From Allostella vacuolata (GTDB lineage Bacteria > Pseudomonadota > Alphaproteobacteria > ATCC43930 > Allostellaceae): a DNA stretch of 64,000 nt. The translations under genes were made by a program, and so were the position numbers. Positions 25,010 to 34,012 of the stretch are shown in pieces. The notes under the pieces were generated by a model. The model saw only the letters and a list, made by a program, of their open reading frames with translations, searched no databases and was not told the origin of the DNA. The DNA is taken from NCBI GenBank assembly GCA_006739055.1, contig AP019702.1:4055388-4119387 (forward strand). Reading direction: 5' to 3'. The first letter of the stretch is position 1. Every line of letters begins with the position of its first letter.

Positions 25010-26353
25010 TCAATTGAACCGGAAATCCTCCCAGATCAGCCGCTCCCGCGGCAGGCCCGCGGCCAGGAACTGGCGCACCATGTCGCCCACGAACTCCGGC
25101 CGGCCGCACAGCATGACGGCGTAGTCGTCGAGCGGCGCGACGGCCGCCATCACCTGGGCGGCGGTCAGGCGGCCGCGGTCGGGGGTGATCCACAGGTCGT
25201 AGTCGATGTAGGAATCGGCCTTCAGCACGCCGTCGCGGATCTCCGCATCGTAGGGCGCGTTGTCGGCGTCGCGGACGACGTACCACAGCCAGATGCGGCG
25301 GAAGTCGTCGTTGGTCATCTCGAAGCGCAGCATGCCGAGGAAGGGCGTGATGCCGATGCCGGCGCCGATGCACACCAGCCGGCGATAGGTGGCGTAGCGG
25401 TGCGGGGTGAAGCTGCCGAAGGGGCCGAACACCTCCACCGGCTCGCCCGGCCGGGCGGCGGCCAGCCCGCGGGTGAAGTCGCCCAGCATGCGCACCGACA
25501 GGCGCAGGTTGCGCTCGGCCGGGGAGGACGAGATCGAGAAGGGATGCAGCTCGCGCCGGCTCCCGGCGCCGGGCCGGTTGATGAAGACGAAGGTCCCCGG
25601 CTCGTAGATCATCCGCCGGTCGCGCGGCCGCAGCACGAGGTCGACGGTGTCGCCCGCGCGCGGCAGCACCGCCTCCACCCGGTAGCGGTAACGGGGCGCC
25701 ACCCAGCGATAGAACAGCACCCGGTAGGCCCAGGCGAGGAACCCGGCCAGGACCAGGAACCACATCCAGAAGCGCAGCGGCTCGAAGGCCAGCAGCGTCG
25801 AGCCCTCGGCCGACGAATGGGCGGCGGCGGCCAGGAAGACGGGCCCCATCAGCCCGTGCAGCGACAGCCAGCCCTCGTAGGGCAGGTGCCGCATGTAGGC
25901 GAGCGCGGTGCCGGCCAGCAGGAGGTAGAGGACGATGGTGTCGAAGGTGAGCGCGGTCGGCGACCAGAACGGCACCAGCAGGTCGCCGACCGAGCCGCCC
26001 TGGATCACCGTCGGCGGGATGTAGAAGACGACATGGACCAGGATCAGGCCGACGGCGAGCGGCCCCAATCGGCGATGCAGACGGACTGCCCGGTCCAGCC
26101 CGCCGAACATCGGCTCGATCATCCGGCTGCGCGCGGTCGCCAGCAGGATGATCGACAGGAGCGTGATCGCCCAGGCCGCGGCCAGCATGCTGACGCCCCG
26201 CCACGGCCACAAGGCGCCGTCGGCCATGCCGGCTCGGCCGATGCCCCACAGTGTGGTCGTGATCGCCAGCGCCCCCAGGACCACCCACCAGCCGGGGGCC
26301 ACGGTCGCAAGCCTCCCCGGGCGGCCACCGGCCGCCTTGTTCCCGACCATCAT
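25010..26353 (-). CDS. ferric-reductase-like transmembrane flavoprotein with FAD/NAD(P) domains
   Basis: A 447-residue protein. The N-terminal half has about six hydrophobic helices with His residues suited to haem binding (RLHRRLGPLAVGLILVHVVFY; LSLHGLMG). The C-terminal half has the FAD motif LHPFSISSSP, the nicotinamide-nucleotide loop CIGAGIGITPFLGML and a final LCGRPEF, the NAD-binding cysteine motif. This is the ferric reductase/NADPH oxidase layout: electrons pass from NAD(P)H through FAD and haem across the membrane. The natural acceptor is unknown. Two adjacent ATGs (26353 and 26350) are possible starts. Confidence 0.82.
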   Translation of the reverse strand: MMVGNKAAGGRPGRLATVAPGWWVVLGALAITTTLWGIGRAGMADGALWPWRGVSMLAAAWAITLLSIILLATARSRMIEPMFGGLDRAVRLHRRLGPLAVGLILVHVVFYIPPTVIQGGSVGDLLVPFWSPTALTFDTIVLYLLLAGTALAYMRHLPYEGWLSLHGLMGPVFLAAAAHSSAEGSTLLAFEPLRFWMWFLVLAGFLAWAYRVLFYRWVAPRYRYRVEAVLPRAGDTVDLVLRPRDRRMIYEPGTFVFINRPGAGSRRELHPFSISSSPAERNLRLSVRMLGDFTRGLAAARPGEPVEVFGPFGSFTPHRYATYRRLVCIGAGIGITPFLGMLRFEMTNDDFRRIWLWYVVRDADNAPYDAEIRDGVLKADSYIDYDLWITPDRGRLTAAQVMAAVAPLDDYAVMLCGRPEFVGDMVRQFLAAGLPRERLIWEDFRFN

Positions 26354-26391
26354 GCGTGCAGAACTCGTGCTGTGAAACGGTGCCGCCGGCG

Positions 26392-26781
26392 CTACCGCTC
26401 CAGAAAGGCGGCGTCGACCGGCACCTGATAACCCGTCGCAAGGCTGTTCGTCTCGTTCGCCATGCCGACGATCGCCAGCAGCTCGCCATGCTGGGCCGGG
26501 GTCATCCCGGCCTTGCGGGCGGCCGCCTCGTGCGAGCGGATGCAGTAGGTGCAGCCGTTGGTGATGCTGACCGCGAGGTAGATCATCTCCTTGGCCACCG
26601 GGTCGATGCTGCCCGGCCCCATCACCACCTTCAGGCTCTCCCAGGTGCGGCGCAGCGACTCCGGATGGTGGGCCAGCACCTTCCAGAAATTGTTCACGTC
26701 GGGCACGCCGCGCGTGCGCTTGATGTCGTCGTAGACGGCCCGCACCGCGTCCGTGGCATCGGCATATTCGATCGGCTTCAT
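26392..26781 (-). CDS. carboxymuconolactone decarboxylase family (AhpD-like) protein
   Basis: A 129-residue AhpD-fold protein. The redox motif CTYCIRSHEAAARKAG (CxxC followed by His three residues later) is intact, so a peroxidase or thiol-disulfide role is more likely than true decarboxylation. The C-terminal helix carries the usual hydrophobic pattern (LLAIVGMANETNSL). It lies 38 bp upstream of the ferric-reductase-like gene on the same strand, and the two may be co-expressed in redox defence; that link is inferred. Confidence 0.82.
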   Translation of the reverse strand: MKPIEYADATDAVRAVYDDIKRTRGVPDVNNFWKVLAHHPESLRRTWESLKVVMGPGSIDPVAKEMIYLAVSITNGCTYCIRSHEAAARKAGMTPAQHGELLAIVGMANETNSLATGYQVPVDAAFLER

Positions 26782-26793
26782 CGGCTTCGCCCC

Positions 26794-26825
26794 TGGTGGC
26801 GCGGCCGGACCGGCCGCAGCCACCA
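26794..26825. terminator. GC-rich hairpin between the DppD-type and AhpD-like genes
   Basis: TGGTGGC-GC-GGCCGG-A-CCGGCC-GCA-GCCACCA forms a long, nearly perfect stem in the 103-bp gap after the DppD-type gene. No T-tract follows. It may slow or end transcription of the ABC ATPase genes, or protect mRNA ends; it also lies close to the ribosome-binding site of the AhpD-like gene. Confidence 0.45.
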
Positions 26826-26848
26826 TCCCTAGCCGCCCCGCCGCCCAA

Positions 26849-26878
26849 ACGGAACCCGCCCGGACGGAACCCGCCCGG
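26849..26878. repeat. 15-bp tandem duplication
   Basis: ACGGAACCCGCCCGG is repeated twice without a spacer, directly downstream of the DppD-type stop codon. It is probably a recent slippage duplication with no visible function. Confidence 0.8.
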
Positions 26879-26884
26879 GGCCGG

Positions 26885-27859
26885 TCACGCCGCCGCACGC
26901 TCCGCCGCCAGCACGCAGCGCGCCATCCGGCCGCTGCCGAAGCGGTGCTCCGGCGGGGTCGCATCGCACTCGGCGGCGGCGAAGCGGCAGCGCGGCGCGA
27001 AGCTGCAGCCGACCGGGGCCGAGGACAGGGCCGGCGGCGCGCCGGGGATCGCATCCAGGCGCCGCCCGCGCATCGAGCCGTGCACGGTCGAGGCGAGCAG
27101 GCCCTGGGTGTAGGGATGCACCGGCCGGCGGACGACATCGGCCAGCGGCCCCGTCTCCACCACCCGGCCGGCATACATGACCGCCAGGCGCGAGGAGACC
27201 TCGACCGCCACGCCGACATCGTGGGTGACGAAGATGACGCCGAGGCCGAGGTCCTTCTGCAGCTGCGCCAGCAGCAGCAGGACCTGGATCTGCACGGTGG
27301 CGTCGAGCGCGGTGGTCGGCTCGTCGGCCAGCAGCAGCTTCGGCCGGCAGGAGAGCGCCAGCGCGATCATCGCCCGCTGCCGCATGCCGCCCGACATCTC
27401 GTGCGGGTAGGCCTTGAGGCGCTCGGCCGCGGACGGAATCCGCACCAGCTCCAGCAGTTCCCGGGCCCGGGCCAGCGCCGCCGTCTCGGTCACGCCCTCA
27501 TGGCGCATCACCGCCTCGGCGATCTGCCGGCCGATCGTGTAGACCGGGTCGAAGCTGGTCGCCGGCTCCTGGAAGATCATCGCGATGCTCTTGCCGCGCA
27601 GGCGCGAGAAGGCCCGGTCGGAGAGGCCGAGCAGTTCCTGCCCCTCGAACAGCACCGAGCCCGCATAGCGGGTGCGCCGCGGCGGCAGCAGCCCCAGGAT
27701 GGCGCGCAGGGTGACGCTCTTGCCCGAGCCGGATTCGCCGAGGATGCCCAGCACCTCGCCCGCCGCCAGGTCGTAGCTGATGCCGTTGACGGCATGGACC
27801 GTGCGGTCGCGGCCGACGAAGCGGACATGGAGGTCGCGGACGGACAAGAGCGTGGTCAT
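26885..27859 (-). CDS. peptide-type ABC transporter ATPase, DppD-type
   Basis: A 324-residue ATPase: Walker A GESGSGKSVTLRAI, signature MSGGMRQRAMIALAL, Walker B KLLLADEPTTALD and H-loop VIFVTHDVGV. The C-terminal oligopeptide extension (VRRPVHPYTQGLL and the cysteine-bearing GCSFAPRCRFAAAEC) is present, typical of DppD/OppD and often a 4Fe-4S site. It follows the DppF-type gene by 15 bp. With the binding protein and permeases at 17137-20677 it would form one complete importer. Confidence 0.9.
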   Translation of the reverse strand: MTTLLSVRDLHVRFVGRDRTVHAVNGISYDLAAGEVLGILGESGSGKSVTLRAILGLLPPRRTRYAGSVLFEGQELLGLSDRAFSRLRGKSIAMIFQEPATSFDPVYTIGRQIAEAVMRHEGVTETAALARARELLELVRIPSAAERLKAYPHEMSGGMRQRAMIALALSCRPKLLLADEPTTALDATVQIQVLLLLAQLQKDLGLGVIFVTHDVGVAVEVSSRLAVMYAGRVVETGPLADVVRRPVHPYTQGLLASTVHGSMRGRRLDAIPGAPPALSSAPVGCSFAPRCRFAAAECDATPPEHRFGSGRMARCVLAAERAAA

Positions 27860-27874
27860 GACGCCTTCTCCCCT

Positions 27875-28912
27875 TCAGGCCGCGAGCCGGGTGCGGCTGT
27901 GGCCGGACGCCGGGTCGTTCATGTGGCAGGCGACGCGGTGGTCGGCGGCCGCGCCCTCGACCAGGGGCGGCTCGAGCCGGGCGCAGACCTCTTCGGCGAA
28001 GGTGCAGCGGGTGCGGAAGCGGCAGCCGGACGGCGGGTCGATCGGGTTGGGCGGGTCGCCCACGATCGGCGCCTCGCGCGTCTTCACGTCCGGGTCCATC
28101 GACGGGCGCGAGGCCAGCAGGGCCCGGGTGTAGGGGTGGCGGGCATCGCCGTAGATCACCTCGACCGGGCCGATCTCCACCACCTTGCCCAGGTACATCA
28201 CCATCACCTCGTCGCTGATGTAGTGGACGACGTTGAGGTCGTGGCTGATGAAAAGGTAGGTGAGGTCGAACTGCTCCTTCAGCTCGGCCAGCAGGTTCAG
28301 CACCTGCGCCTCGACCGACTTGTCGAGGGCCGACACCGCCTCGTCGAGGATCAGCAGCCGGGGACCGAGCGCCAGCGCGCGGGCGATATTGACCCGCTGC
28401 CGCTGGCCGCCCGACAGCTCGTGCGGGTAGCGCCGCTGGAACTGCACCGGGTCGAGCCCGACCCGGGCCAGCAGGTCGGCCGCCTGCTCGCGCGCCGCCC
28501 TGGGCTGGGTCCCGTGGGTGACGGGGCCGAAGGCGATCGTCTCCAGGATGGTGAGGCGCGGGTTGAGCGAGGCGTAGCTGTCCTGGAAGACCATCTGCAT
28601 CTGCCGGCGCATCGCCCGCACGGTCATCCCGTCATGGGCGCCGACCTTCTCGCCGTCGAAGATGACGTCGCCGCGGTCCGGATCGACCAGGTGCATGAGG
28701 AGCCGCGCGGTGGTCGACTTGCCGCAGCCGCTCTCCCCCACCACGCCCAGCGTCCCGCCCTTGGGCAGGGTGAACGAGATGTCGTCGACGGCCCGCACCA
28801 CCCGGCGCGGCGACCGGTCGAGCAACGGCTTCTTGAGCGGGAAATGCTTGCTGAGCCCGTTGACGATCAGCAACGGCTGCGCCGGCCCGCCCCGGTCCTC
28901 GACCTTCCGCAT
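27875..28912 (-). CDS. peptide-type ABC transporter ATPase, DppF-type
   Basis: A 345-residue ATPase with Walker A GESGCGKSTTARLL, signature LSGGQRQRVNIARAL, Walker B RLLILDEAVSALD and H-loop YLFISHDLNVV. The C-terminal extension (RHPYTRALLASRPSMDPD, GCRFRTRCTFAEEVC) matches DppF/OppF. It is the first gene of the ATPase pair, transcribed opposite to the permease and binding-protein genes about 6 kb away, with hipBA and the ferric-reductase-like gene in between. No other Dpp-type ATPase is in the window. Confidence 0.9.
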   Translation of the reverse strand: MRKVEDRGGPAQPLLIVNGLSKHFPLKKPLLDRSPRRVVRAVDDISFTLPKGGTLGVVGESGCGKSTTARLLMHLVDPDRGDVIFDGEKVGAHDGMTVRAMRRQMQMVFQDSYASLNPRLTILETIAFGPVTHGTQPRAAREQAADLLARVGLDPVQFQRRYPHELSGGQRQRVNIARALALGPRLLILDEAVSALDKSVEAQVLNLLAELKEQFDLTYLFISHDLNVVHYISDEVMVMYLGKVVEIGPVEVIYGDARHPYTRALLASRPSMDPDVKTREAPIVGDPPNPIDPPSGCRFRTRCTFAEEVCARLEPPLVEGAAADHRVACHMNDPASGHSRTRLAA

Positions 28913-28986
28913 CGGCCCTGCCTCCCCTGGCTACCCTCCAGGGAAAAAGGCAAGGGCCGTGCCAGCGGCGGTGCCCGGCCGGGAAC

Positions 28987-29400
28987 CTACATCGCGCTGG
29001 GCGGGATCGCGTTCAGGTCGCGCTTGGCGCCGGTGATGGTGATGGTGAAGCCGGCCACCACGTCGATCGCCGTCATGACCGTGATCAGGAAGAAGCTGGC
29101 GGTGCCGGCGAAGGGGACGACGATCAGCTCGACCAGGCAGACCAGGAGCAGGCCGAGCGACAGGGTATGGTCGGCGATCGAGATGTTGGTGGTGCGGGTC
29201 GCCTTGCTGAGCTCGGCATAGAGCAGCACGAGCCCGGCCAGGATCAGGGCGTCCTTGACCAGGAAGATGAAGGCAGCACCCGACAGCAGGCCGAAGCTGA
29301 ACAGGGTCGAATCCAGCATGCCGACCGAGATGGCGGCGATGATGTTGTAGGCGATCACGACGAAGGCGAGCAGCGGAACGTAGCGGATCACCTGGCCCAT
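28987..29400 (-). CDS. small integral membrane protein of unknown function
   Basis: A 137-residue protein with four clear hydrophobic helices: VPLLAFVVIAYNIIAAISVGM, FIFLVKDALILAGLVLLYA, LSLGLLLVCLVELIVVPFA and FFLITVMTAIDVVAGFTITI. I do not recognise a named family. The start at 29400 follows the usual MxxVxRYVPLL layout and excludes a long non-hydrophobic leader. It reads divergently from the GntR regulator at 29531 and could be its target, but the 130-bp gap shows only a weak inverted repeat. Confidence 0.75.
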   Translation of the reverse strand: MGQVIRYVPLLAFVVIAYNIIAAISVGMLDSTLFSFGLLSGAAFIFLVKDALILAGLVLLYAELSKATRTTNISIADHTLSLGLLLVCLVELIVVPFAGTASFFLITVMTAIDVVAGFTITITGAKRDLNAIPPSAM

Positions 29401-29530
29401 GGCGGCATCCCCGGGGTACACGGAATCTGGTCCCGCCTCGTTAGCACGAACCGGACGGCCGCAGAAGGGAGGCGCGCGGGCCCGGAATGTACGGTTTCGG
29501 TTCCGGTCGGGAATCCCTACCTTCGGCCAC

Positions 29531-30286
29531 ATGGAAAAGAAGATTCCGCGCTACCGGCAGATCGCCGACCTGATCATCGAAAAGATCAGCAGCGGCGAAT
29601 ATGCGGTCGGGCAGACGCTGCCGACCGAGGAAGAGTTCTGCGCCGCCTATTCCGCCAGCCGCAACACGGTGCGCGAGGCGCTGCGCCAGGCCCTCGACAT
29701 CGGCCTGATCGACCGGCGGCGGCGCAGCGGGACCCGGGTCGTCTCGCGCACCCCCGTCCGCTCCCTGCCGGAGCATAGCGGCGTGCTCTCGAACTGGACC
29801 CAGCACGGCCCCGCCATCCCGCTCACCGTGGACAGCATCTCGCTGGAGCCGCTGCCGTCCTTCCTGCCGCACGAGGAGGCCGGGTCGCGCCGGCGCTGGC
29901 TGCGGGTGGTCGGCCGCTGGCATCCCCAGACCATCGCCGAGCCGATCGGCCTGACCGAGATCTATGTCCATCCCGACCATCGCCACATCCAGGACCTGCC
30001 CAACTTCCGCAGCCGCATCCTCTACAGCCCGATCGACATCGAGCACGGCCACCTCGTGCGTCTGGTGCGCCACGAGCTGCAGCCGACCGTACTCGACACC
30101 CACAAGGCCCTGCTGCTGGCAGCCCCCTGGGGCATGCCGGCGCTGCTGGTCCAGCGCCGCTACTACGACGAGAAGGAGCGGCTGATCGAGCTCGCCATCA
30201 ACCACTTCCCGTCCGGGCGCTACAGCTACTCCGTCTCCTACTGGCGCGGCCAGCCCCTGCGCGACGACGATATCGGCCCGGGCTGA
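29531..30286 (+). CDS. GntR family regulator, HutC/UTRA subfamily
   Basis: A 251-residue regulator. The N-terminal winged helix-turn-helix is clear: RYRQIADLIIEKISSGEYAVGQTLPTEEEF, SASRNTVREALRQAL and RRRSGTRVV (about residues 7-75). The larger C-terminal part has the UTRA-type ending (LVQRRYYDEKERLIELAINHFPSGRYSYSVSYWR). UTRA domains sense small ligands such as amino acids or sugars. It is followed after 155 bp by the amidohydrolase and SDR genes on the same strand and probably regulates them or the divergent membrane protein. Confidence 0.9.
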   Translation: MEKKIPRYRQIADLIIEKISSGEYAVGQTLPTEEEFCAAYSASRNTVREALRQALDIGLIDRRRRSGTRVVSRTPVRSLPEHSGVLSNWTQHGPAIPLTVDSISLEPLPSFLPHEEAGSRRRWLRVVGRWHPQTIAEPIGLTEIYVHPDHRHIQDLPNFRSRILYSPIDIEHGHLVRLVRHELQPTVLDTHKALLLAAPWGMPALLVQRRYYDEKERLIELAINHFPSGRYSYSVSYWRGQPLRDDDIGPG

Positions 30287-30326
30287 CGCGGCCCGGCTTG
30301 ACGGCCGCCGCCGCCGCCGGCATTTT

Positions 30327-30395
30327 GTACCGACATAAGGCCGCGACACGGCGCAGACCTGCAATGCTGCGCAGTATTGTTCCGACATATGGAAT
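30327..30395 (+). promoter_or_regulatory. two operator-like repeats before the amidohydrolase gene
   Basis: GTACCGACATAAGGCCG (30327-30343) and GTTCCGACATATGGAAT (30379-30395) are related sites 52 bp apart; the core GTWCCGACATAWGG is shared. The second is a near-palindrome (TTCC and GGAA around seven bases) that matches the perfect palindrome upstream of the IclR gene (34301-34317) at 13 of 17 positions. They lie 47-115 bp before the amidohydrolase start, a position suited to transcription control. Confidence 0.6.
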
Positions 30396-30441
30396 CGAAC
30401 CCGCGTCCGGCCATGGGGAAGACCTCGAGGAGATCTGGGCC

Positions 30442-32133
30442 ATGTTCGATCTGATCATTCGCGGCGGCACGCTGGTGGACGGCACCGGCGCGGCCAGGCG
30501 CACCGCCGACGTCGCGGTGCAGGACGGCCGCATCGTCGAAGTCGGCCGGGTGTCGGGTGCGGCACGCCGCACGGTCGACGCCGACGGCCTGCTGGTGACC
30601 CCCGGCTTCGTCGACATCCACACCCACTATGACGGCCAGGCGACGTGGGATTCCTACCTGTCGCCGTCCTCCCTGCACGGGGTGACGACCACGGTGTTCG
30701 GCAATTGCGGCGTCGGCTTCGCGCCGATGCGGCCGGAATCGAAGGACCACCTGATCCGCCTGATGGAAGGCGTCGAGGACATCCCCGGCACCGTTCTGTC
30801 GGAGGGCGTGCCCTTCAACTGGGAGTCCTTCCCCGAGTATCTCGACGTGCTGGCGGGCCGCGGCTACACGATGGACGTGGGCGCGCTGATGCCGCACGGC
30901 GTGCTGCGCTTCTACGTCATGGGCGAGCGTGGCTTCGACCATGCCCAGCGCCCGACCGAGGACGAGGCCGCGACCATGGCACGCCTGCTGGGCGAGGCGC
31001 TCCAGGTCGGCGCCTTCGGCCTCAGCACCTCGCGCACCGTCAAGCACAAGGCCAGCGACGGCACCCTGACCCCCAGCCTGTCGGCCGACGAGCCCGAGCT
31101 GCATGCCCTGGCGCTGGCCATGAAGCGCGCCGGCCGCGGCGTGTTCGAGGTCAATTCCGACTTCGGCCCGGGCGAGTTCGAGATCCTGCGCAGCTTCTGC
31201 CGCACCTCCGGCCAGCCGATGTCGTGGCTGATGGTCCAGGTCGACCGCGCGCCCGACCTGTGGCGCGACACGATGGACCAGATCCACGCCGCGCGCGCCG
31301 AGGGCCACGACGTCACCGCCCAGGTCGGCTGCCGGCCGATCGGCATGCTGATGGGCCTGCAGACCTCGATCAACCCCTTCACCGGCCACCCGGTGTGGGA
31401 GCGGGCCCTGCGCCCGCTGCATCCGACCCAGCGCTATGCCGCCATCATGGCCGACCCCGAGCTGCGCCGGGCGCTGGTCGAGCAGGTGCCGGACACGGCC
31501 GACGCGCAAAACATGGCCCGGATGCTGGAGCGCGCGACCCTGCTGACCGAACCCGTCGACCTGGAGCCGGACGTCGCCAACGGCATCGCTGCCCAGGCCC
31601 GCCGCCAGCAGCGCAACCCGTGGCAGATGGCGCTCGACCTGATGCTGTCCGAGGACGGCAACGCCCTGCTGATGTACCCGTTCGAGAACTACAGCGCCGG
31701 CAATTCCGACGTGATCGCGGAGATGCTGGCCGACGAGGCCTCGGTGATCGGCGTCGCCGACGGCGGCGCCCATGTCGGCCTGATCTGCGACGCCAGCGCG
31801 CCCACCTACCTGCTCTCCTACTGGGCCCGCGACCGGGTCCGCGGGCGCCGCTTCGACCTGGAGTACCTGGTCCGCAAGCAGACGCTGGACACCGCCCGGG
31901 TCTACGGCCTGGCCGACCGCGGCGTGGTGGCGCCCGGCATGAAGGCCGATCTCAACGTCATCGACTTCGACCGGCTGGCGCTGCGCAAGACCGAGGTGGT
32001 GCACGACCTGCCGGCCGGCGGCTCCCGGCTGCTGCAGAAGGCGCGCGGCTACCGCCATACCTTCGTCTCGGGCGTGGAGACCCTGCGCGACGACGCCTAC
32101 ACGGGCGAGCTGCCCGGCCGGCTGATGCGCTAG
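30442..32133 (+). CDS. N-acyl-D-amino-acid deacylase family amidohydrolase (D-aminoacylase-like)
   Basis: A 563-residue amidohydrolase. It opens with [15 protein letters not shown], then [16 protein letters not shown] with the HxH metal ligands, NCGVGFAPM with a likely metal-ligand Cys, the [15 protein letters not shown] segment and a late Asp in VADGGAHVG. This matches D-aminoacylases and dihydroorotase-like enzymes that split N-acyl-D-amino acids or related amides. AGGAG lies ten bases before the ATG. An SDR gene follows 34 bp later. Which N-acyl compound is used cannot be told. Confidence 0.83.
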   Translation: MFDLIIRGGTLVDGTGAARRTADVAVQDGRIVEVGRVSGAARRTVDADGLLVTPGFVDIHTHYDGQATWDSYLSPSSLHGVTTTVFGNCGVGFAPMRPESKDHLIRLMEGVEDIPGTVLSEGVPFNWESFPEYLDVLAGRGYTMDVGALMPHGVLRFYVMGERGFDHAQRPTEDEAATMARLLGEALQVGAFGLSTSRTVKHKASDGTLTPSLSADEPELHALALAMKRAGRGVFEVNSDFGPGEFEILRSFCRTSGQPMSWLMVQVDRAPDLWRDTMDQIHAARAEGHDVTAQVGCRPIGMLMGLQTSINPFTGHPVWERALRPLHPTQRYAAIMADPELRRALVEQVPDTADAQNMARMLERATLLTEPVDLEPDVANGIAAQARRQQRNPWQMALDLMLSEDGNALLMYPFENYSAGNSDVIAEMLADEASVIGVADGGAHVGLICDASAPTYLLSYWARDRVRGRRFDLEYLVRKQTLDTARVYGLADRGVVAPGMKADLNVIDFDRLALRKTEVVHDLPAGGSRLLQKARGYRHTFVSGVETLRDDAYTGELPGRLMR

Positions 32134-32167
32134 GATGGCGGCAGCGACTGTGGCGGAGGCGGAAGCG

Positions 32168-32857
32168 ATGGAGTTCGCGGGCAAGACGGTGATGGTGACC
32201 GGCGCGGCCGGCGCCCTGGGGCGGACGGTGGCGGAAGCCTTCGCCGCCCGGGGTGCGGCCCTGGTCCTGGTCGACCTGCATGCCGACGGGCTGGTCCGGG
32301 CGTTCGGCGACGCCCACCGCCAGGTGGCGGTCGACGTGACCGACGCCGGCCGGGTGGCAGACCTGGTCGGGGCGGCCGCCGCGGGCGGGGTCGACGTGCT
32401 CTGCAACATCGCCGGCGGCTTCGCCATGGGCCCGGCGGTGCACGAGACGAGCCCGGAGCTGTGGAACGACATGCTGGGGCGCAACGCGGTCAGCGTCCTC
32501 AACATGGCGCGCGCCGTGGTCCCGGTCATGCAGGCCCGGGGACACGGCAAGATCGTCAACGTGGCGGCGATGGGGGCGCTGAAGGCCGCGCCCGCGATGG
32601 CCGCCTACTCGATCGCCAAGACCGCGGTCCTGCGCCTGACCGAGGCAATGGCGGGCGAGTTGCGCGAGGCCGGCATCAACGTCAACTGCGTGATGCCGAG
32701 CATCATCGACACCCCGGCCAACCGCGCCGACATGCCGGGCGCGGACCCCGCCAAATGGGTCTCGCGCGAGGCGCTGGCCGACGTCATCCTGTTCCTGGCG
32801 TCCGATCGCGCCCGCGCCATCCACGGCGCCGGCATCCCGGTGGTCGGCCTCAGCTGA
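32168..32857 (+). CDS. SDR family oxidoreductase
   Basis: A 229-residue classical SDR with TGAAGALG (residues 11-18) and NIAGGF, and the active-site YSIAK. The usual catalytic Ser position reads VAAMGAL, so the Ser is Ala, which occurs in some SDR branches but may weaken catalysis. The ATG at 32168 has GGAGG ten bases upstream; an ATG at 32135 would add 11 residues. It is co-directional with the amidohydrolase and probably acts on the same pathway. The substrate is unknown. Confidence 0.75.
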   Translation: MEFAGKTVMVTGAAGALGRTVAEAFAARGAALVLVDLHADGLVRAFGDAHRQVAVDVTDAGRVADLVGAAAAGGVDVLCNIAGGFAMGPAVHETSPELWNDMLGRNAVSVLNMARAVVPVMQARGHGKIVNVAAMGALKAAPAMAAYSIAKTAVLRLTEAMAGELREAGINVNCVMPSIIDTPANRADMPGADPAKWVSREALADVILFLASDRARAIHGAGIPVVGLS

Positions 32858-32867
32858 ACAAGGGAAA

Positions 32868-32893
32868 GGGCGCCGCCGTCGCCGGCGGCGCCC
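32868..32893. terminator. bidirectional hairpin between convergent SDR and dctP genes
   Basis: GGGCGCCGCC and GGCGGCGCCC form a perfect 10-bp stem around GTCGCC, in the 57-bp gap between two converging genes. No T-tract is present, so it would work with Rho or as a weak bidirectional terminator. Confidence 0.55.
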
Positions 32894-32914
32894 CTCCCGT
32901 TCGGCCGGCCCGGC

Positions 32915-34012
32915 CTAGCGCAGGTAGGCGGCGCTGGCCCAGGTGTCGTAGTTGCGGCGGAACTCGTTCAGCGATTCGTACGCCTTCTTGAAGTCCGCGG
33001 ACTGGGCGGACAGCTCGGCCGCCGTCTCCTCCCACGCCTTGCGCAGCGCGTCGAGGATCTCGGGCGAGAAGGTGTGCACCTGCACCCCCTTCTTCTTGAT
33101 CTCCGCCAGCGCCTTGAAGTTGGTCGCCTCGGCGTCGGCGTAGCTATGCAGCAGGCTCGCGTCGCAGGCGGCCTCGATCTGGATGCGCTGGGTGTCGCTC
33201 AGCGCCTTCCACTTGTCCATGTTGACAAGCAGTTCGTGGAAGGTCGCCTGCTGGTGCCAGCCCGGCAGGTAGTAGTGCTTGGCGATCTGGTGGAAGCCGG
33301 CGCCGAGGTCGACCACCGGCATCGAGAACTCGGTGGCATCGAGGGTGCCGCGCTCCAGCGCCGGGTAGATGTCGCCGCCGGCCATCATCTGCGCCGAGAC
33401 GCCGAACTTCTGAACGACGTTGCCGGCATAGCCGGCGATGCGCATCTTCAGGCCCTTCAGGTCCTCGACGGTCTTGATCTCCTTGCGGAACCAGCCGCCG
33501 GCCTCGGGCGAGAGCATCCAGCAGTTCATGCCCTTGACGTTGTGCGCGGCATAGAGGGCGTCGTGCATCTCGCGCCCGCCGCCGAAGCGGTACCAGGCGA
33601 GGTAGGCGCCGGCGCTCGGGCCGAACGGCACGGTGCTGAACACGGCCACCATCGGGAACTTGCCGATCGTGAACCCGGCCGAGTGGTAGGCCGCATCGAC
33701 GCCGCCCTTGGACACCGCGTCGAAGGTCTGGGCCGGCGGCACCAGCGCGCCCGGCTCATAGAAGCGGATGTTGACCGACCCGCCGGTGATCGCCGTCACC
33801 TGCTCGGCAAAGCGCATCCCGACCGGCCCGAAATGGGCGAGCCCGCTCGGGAACACGCTCGCCATCTTCCAGCGATGCTTCCGGTCCTGGGCCGCGGCGT
33901 CGCCGGCGAAGCCGCCCACCATCGCTGCCCCCGCGACCAGCGCGGCCGCCAGCCAGCCCCTGCCGCGCCCGGCCCTCGATCCGGCCTTCGCTATCGTGCA
34001 CCTGTCTTCCAT
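32915..34012 (-). CDS. TRAP transporter substrate-binding protein, DctP-type (system 1)
   Basis: A 365-residue periplasmic protein with a signal peptide (WLAAALVAGAAMVGGFAGDAAA, cleavage before QDR). DctP features include FAEQVTAITGGSVNIRFYEPG, the conserved Arg region (MRIAGYAGNVVQKFG) and GALVPPAQTFDAVSKGGVD. TRAP binding proteins commonly bind carboxylates through that Arg. GGAGGA precedes the ATG. The gene is divergent from iclR-dctQ-dctM rather than co-transcribed with its permeases, with the IclR-type operator in between. Confidence 0.88.
   Translation of the reverse strand: MEDRCTIAKAGSRAGRGRGWLAAALVAGAAMVGGFAGDAAAQDRKHRWKMASVFPSGLAHFGPVGMRFAEQVTAITGGSVNIRFYEPGALVPPAQTFDAVSKGGVDAAYHSAGFTIGKFPMVAVFSTVPFGPSAGAYLAWYRFGGGREMHDALYAAHNVKGMNCWMLSPEAGGWFRKEIKTVEDLKGLKMRIAGYAGNVVQKFGVSAQMMAGGDIYPALERGTLDATEFSMPVVDLGAGFHQIAKHYYLPGWHQQATFHELLVNMDKWKALSDTQRIQIEAACDASLLHSYADAEATNFKALAEIKKKGVQVHTFSPEILDALRKAWEETAAELSAQSADFKKAYESLNEFRRNYDTWASAAYLR

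Noticed and set aside
29499-29516. Inverted repeat around TTCC-ggtcg-GGAA before the GntR gene
   Set aside because: Arms are only 4-5 bp with mismatches beyond; too weak to call an operator in this GC context.
30390-30410. GGAATCGAACCCGCG resembles a reverse-strand tRNA T-arm
   Set aside because: The flanks do not form a T-stem or any cloverleaf, and it overlaps the operator-like region before the amidohydrolase.
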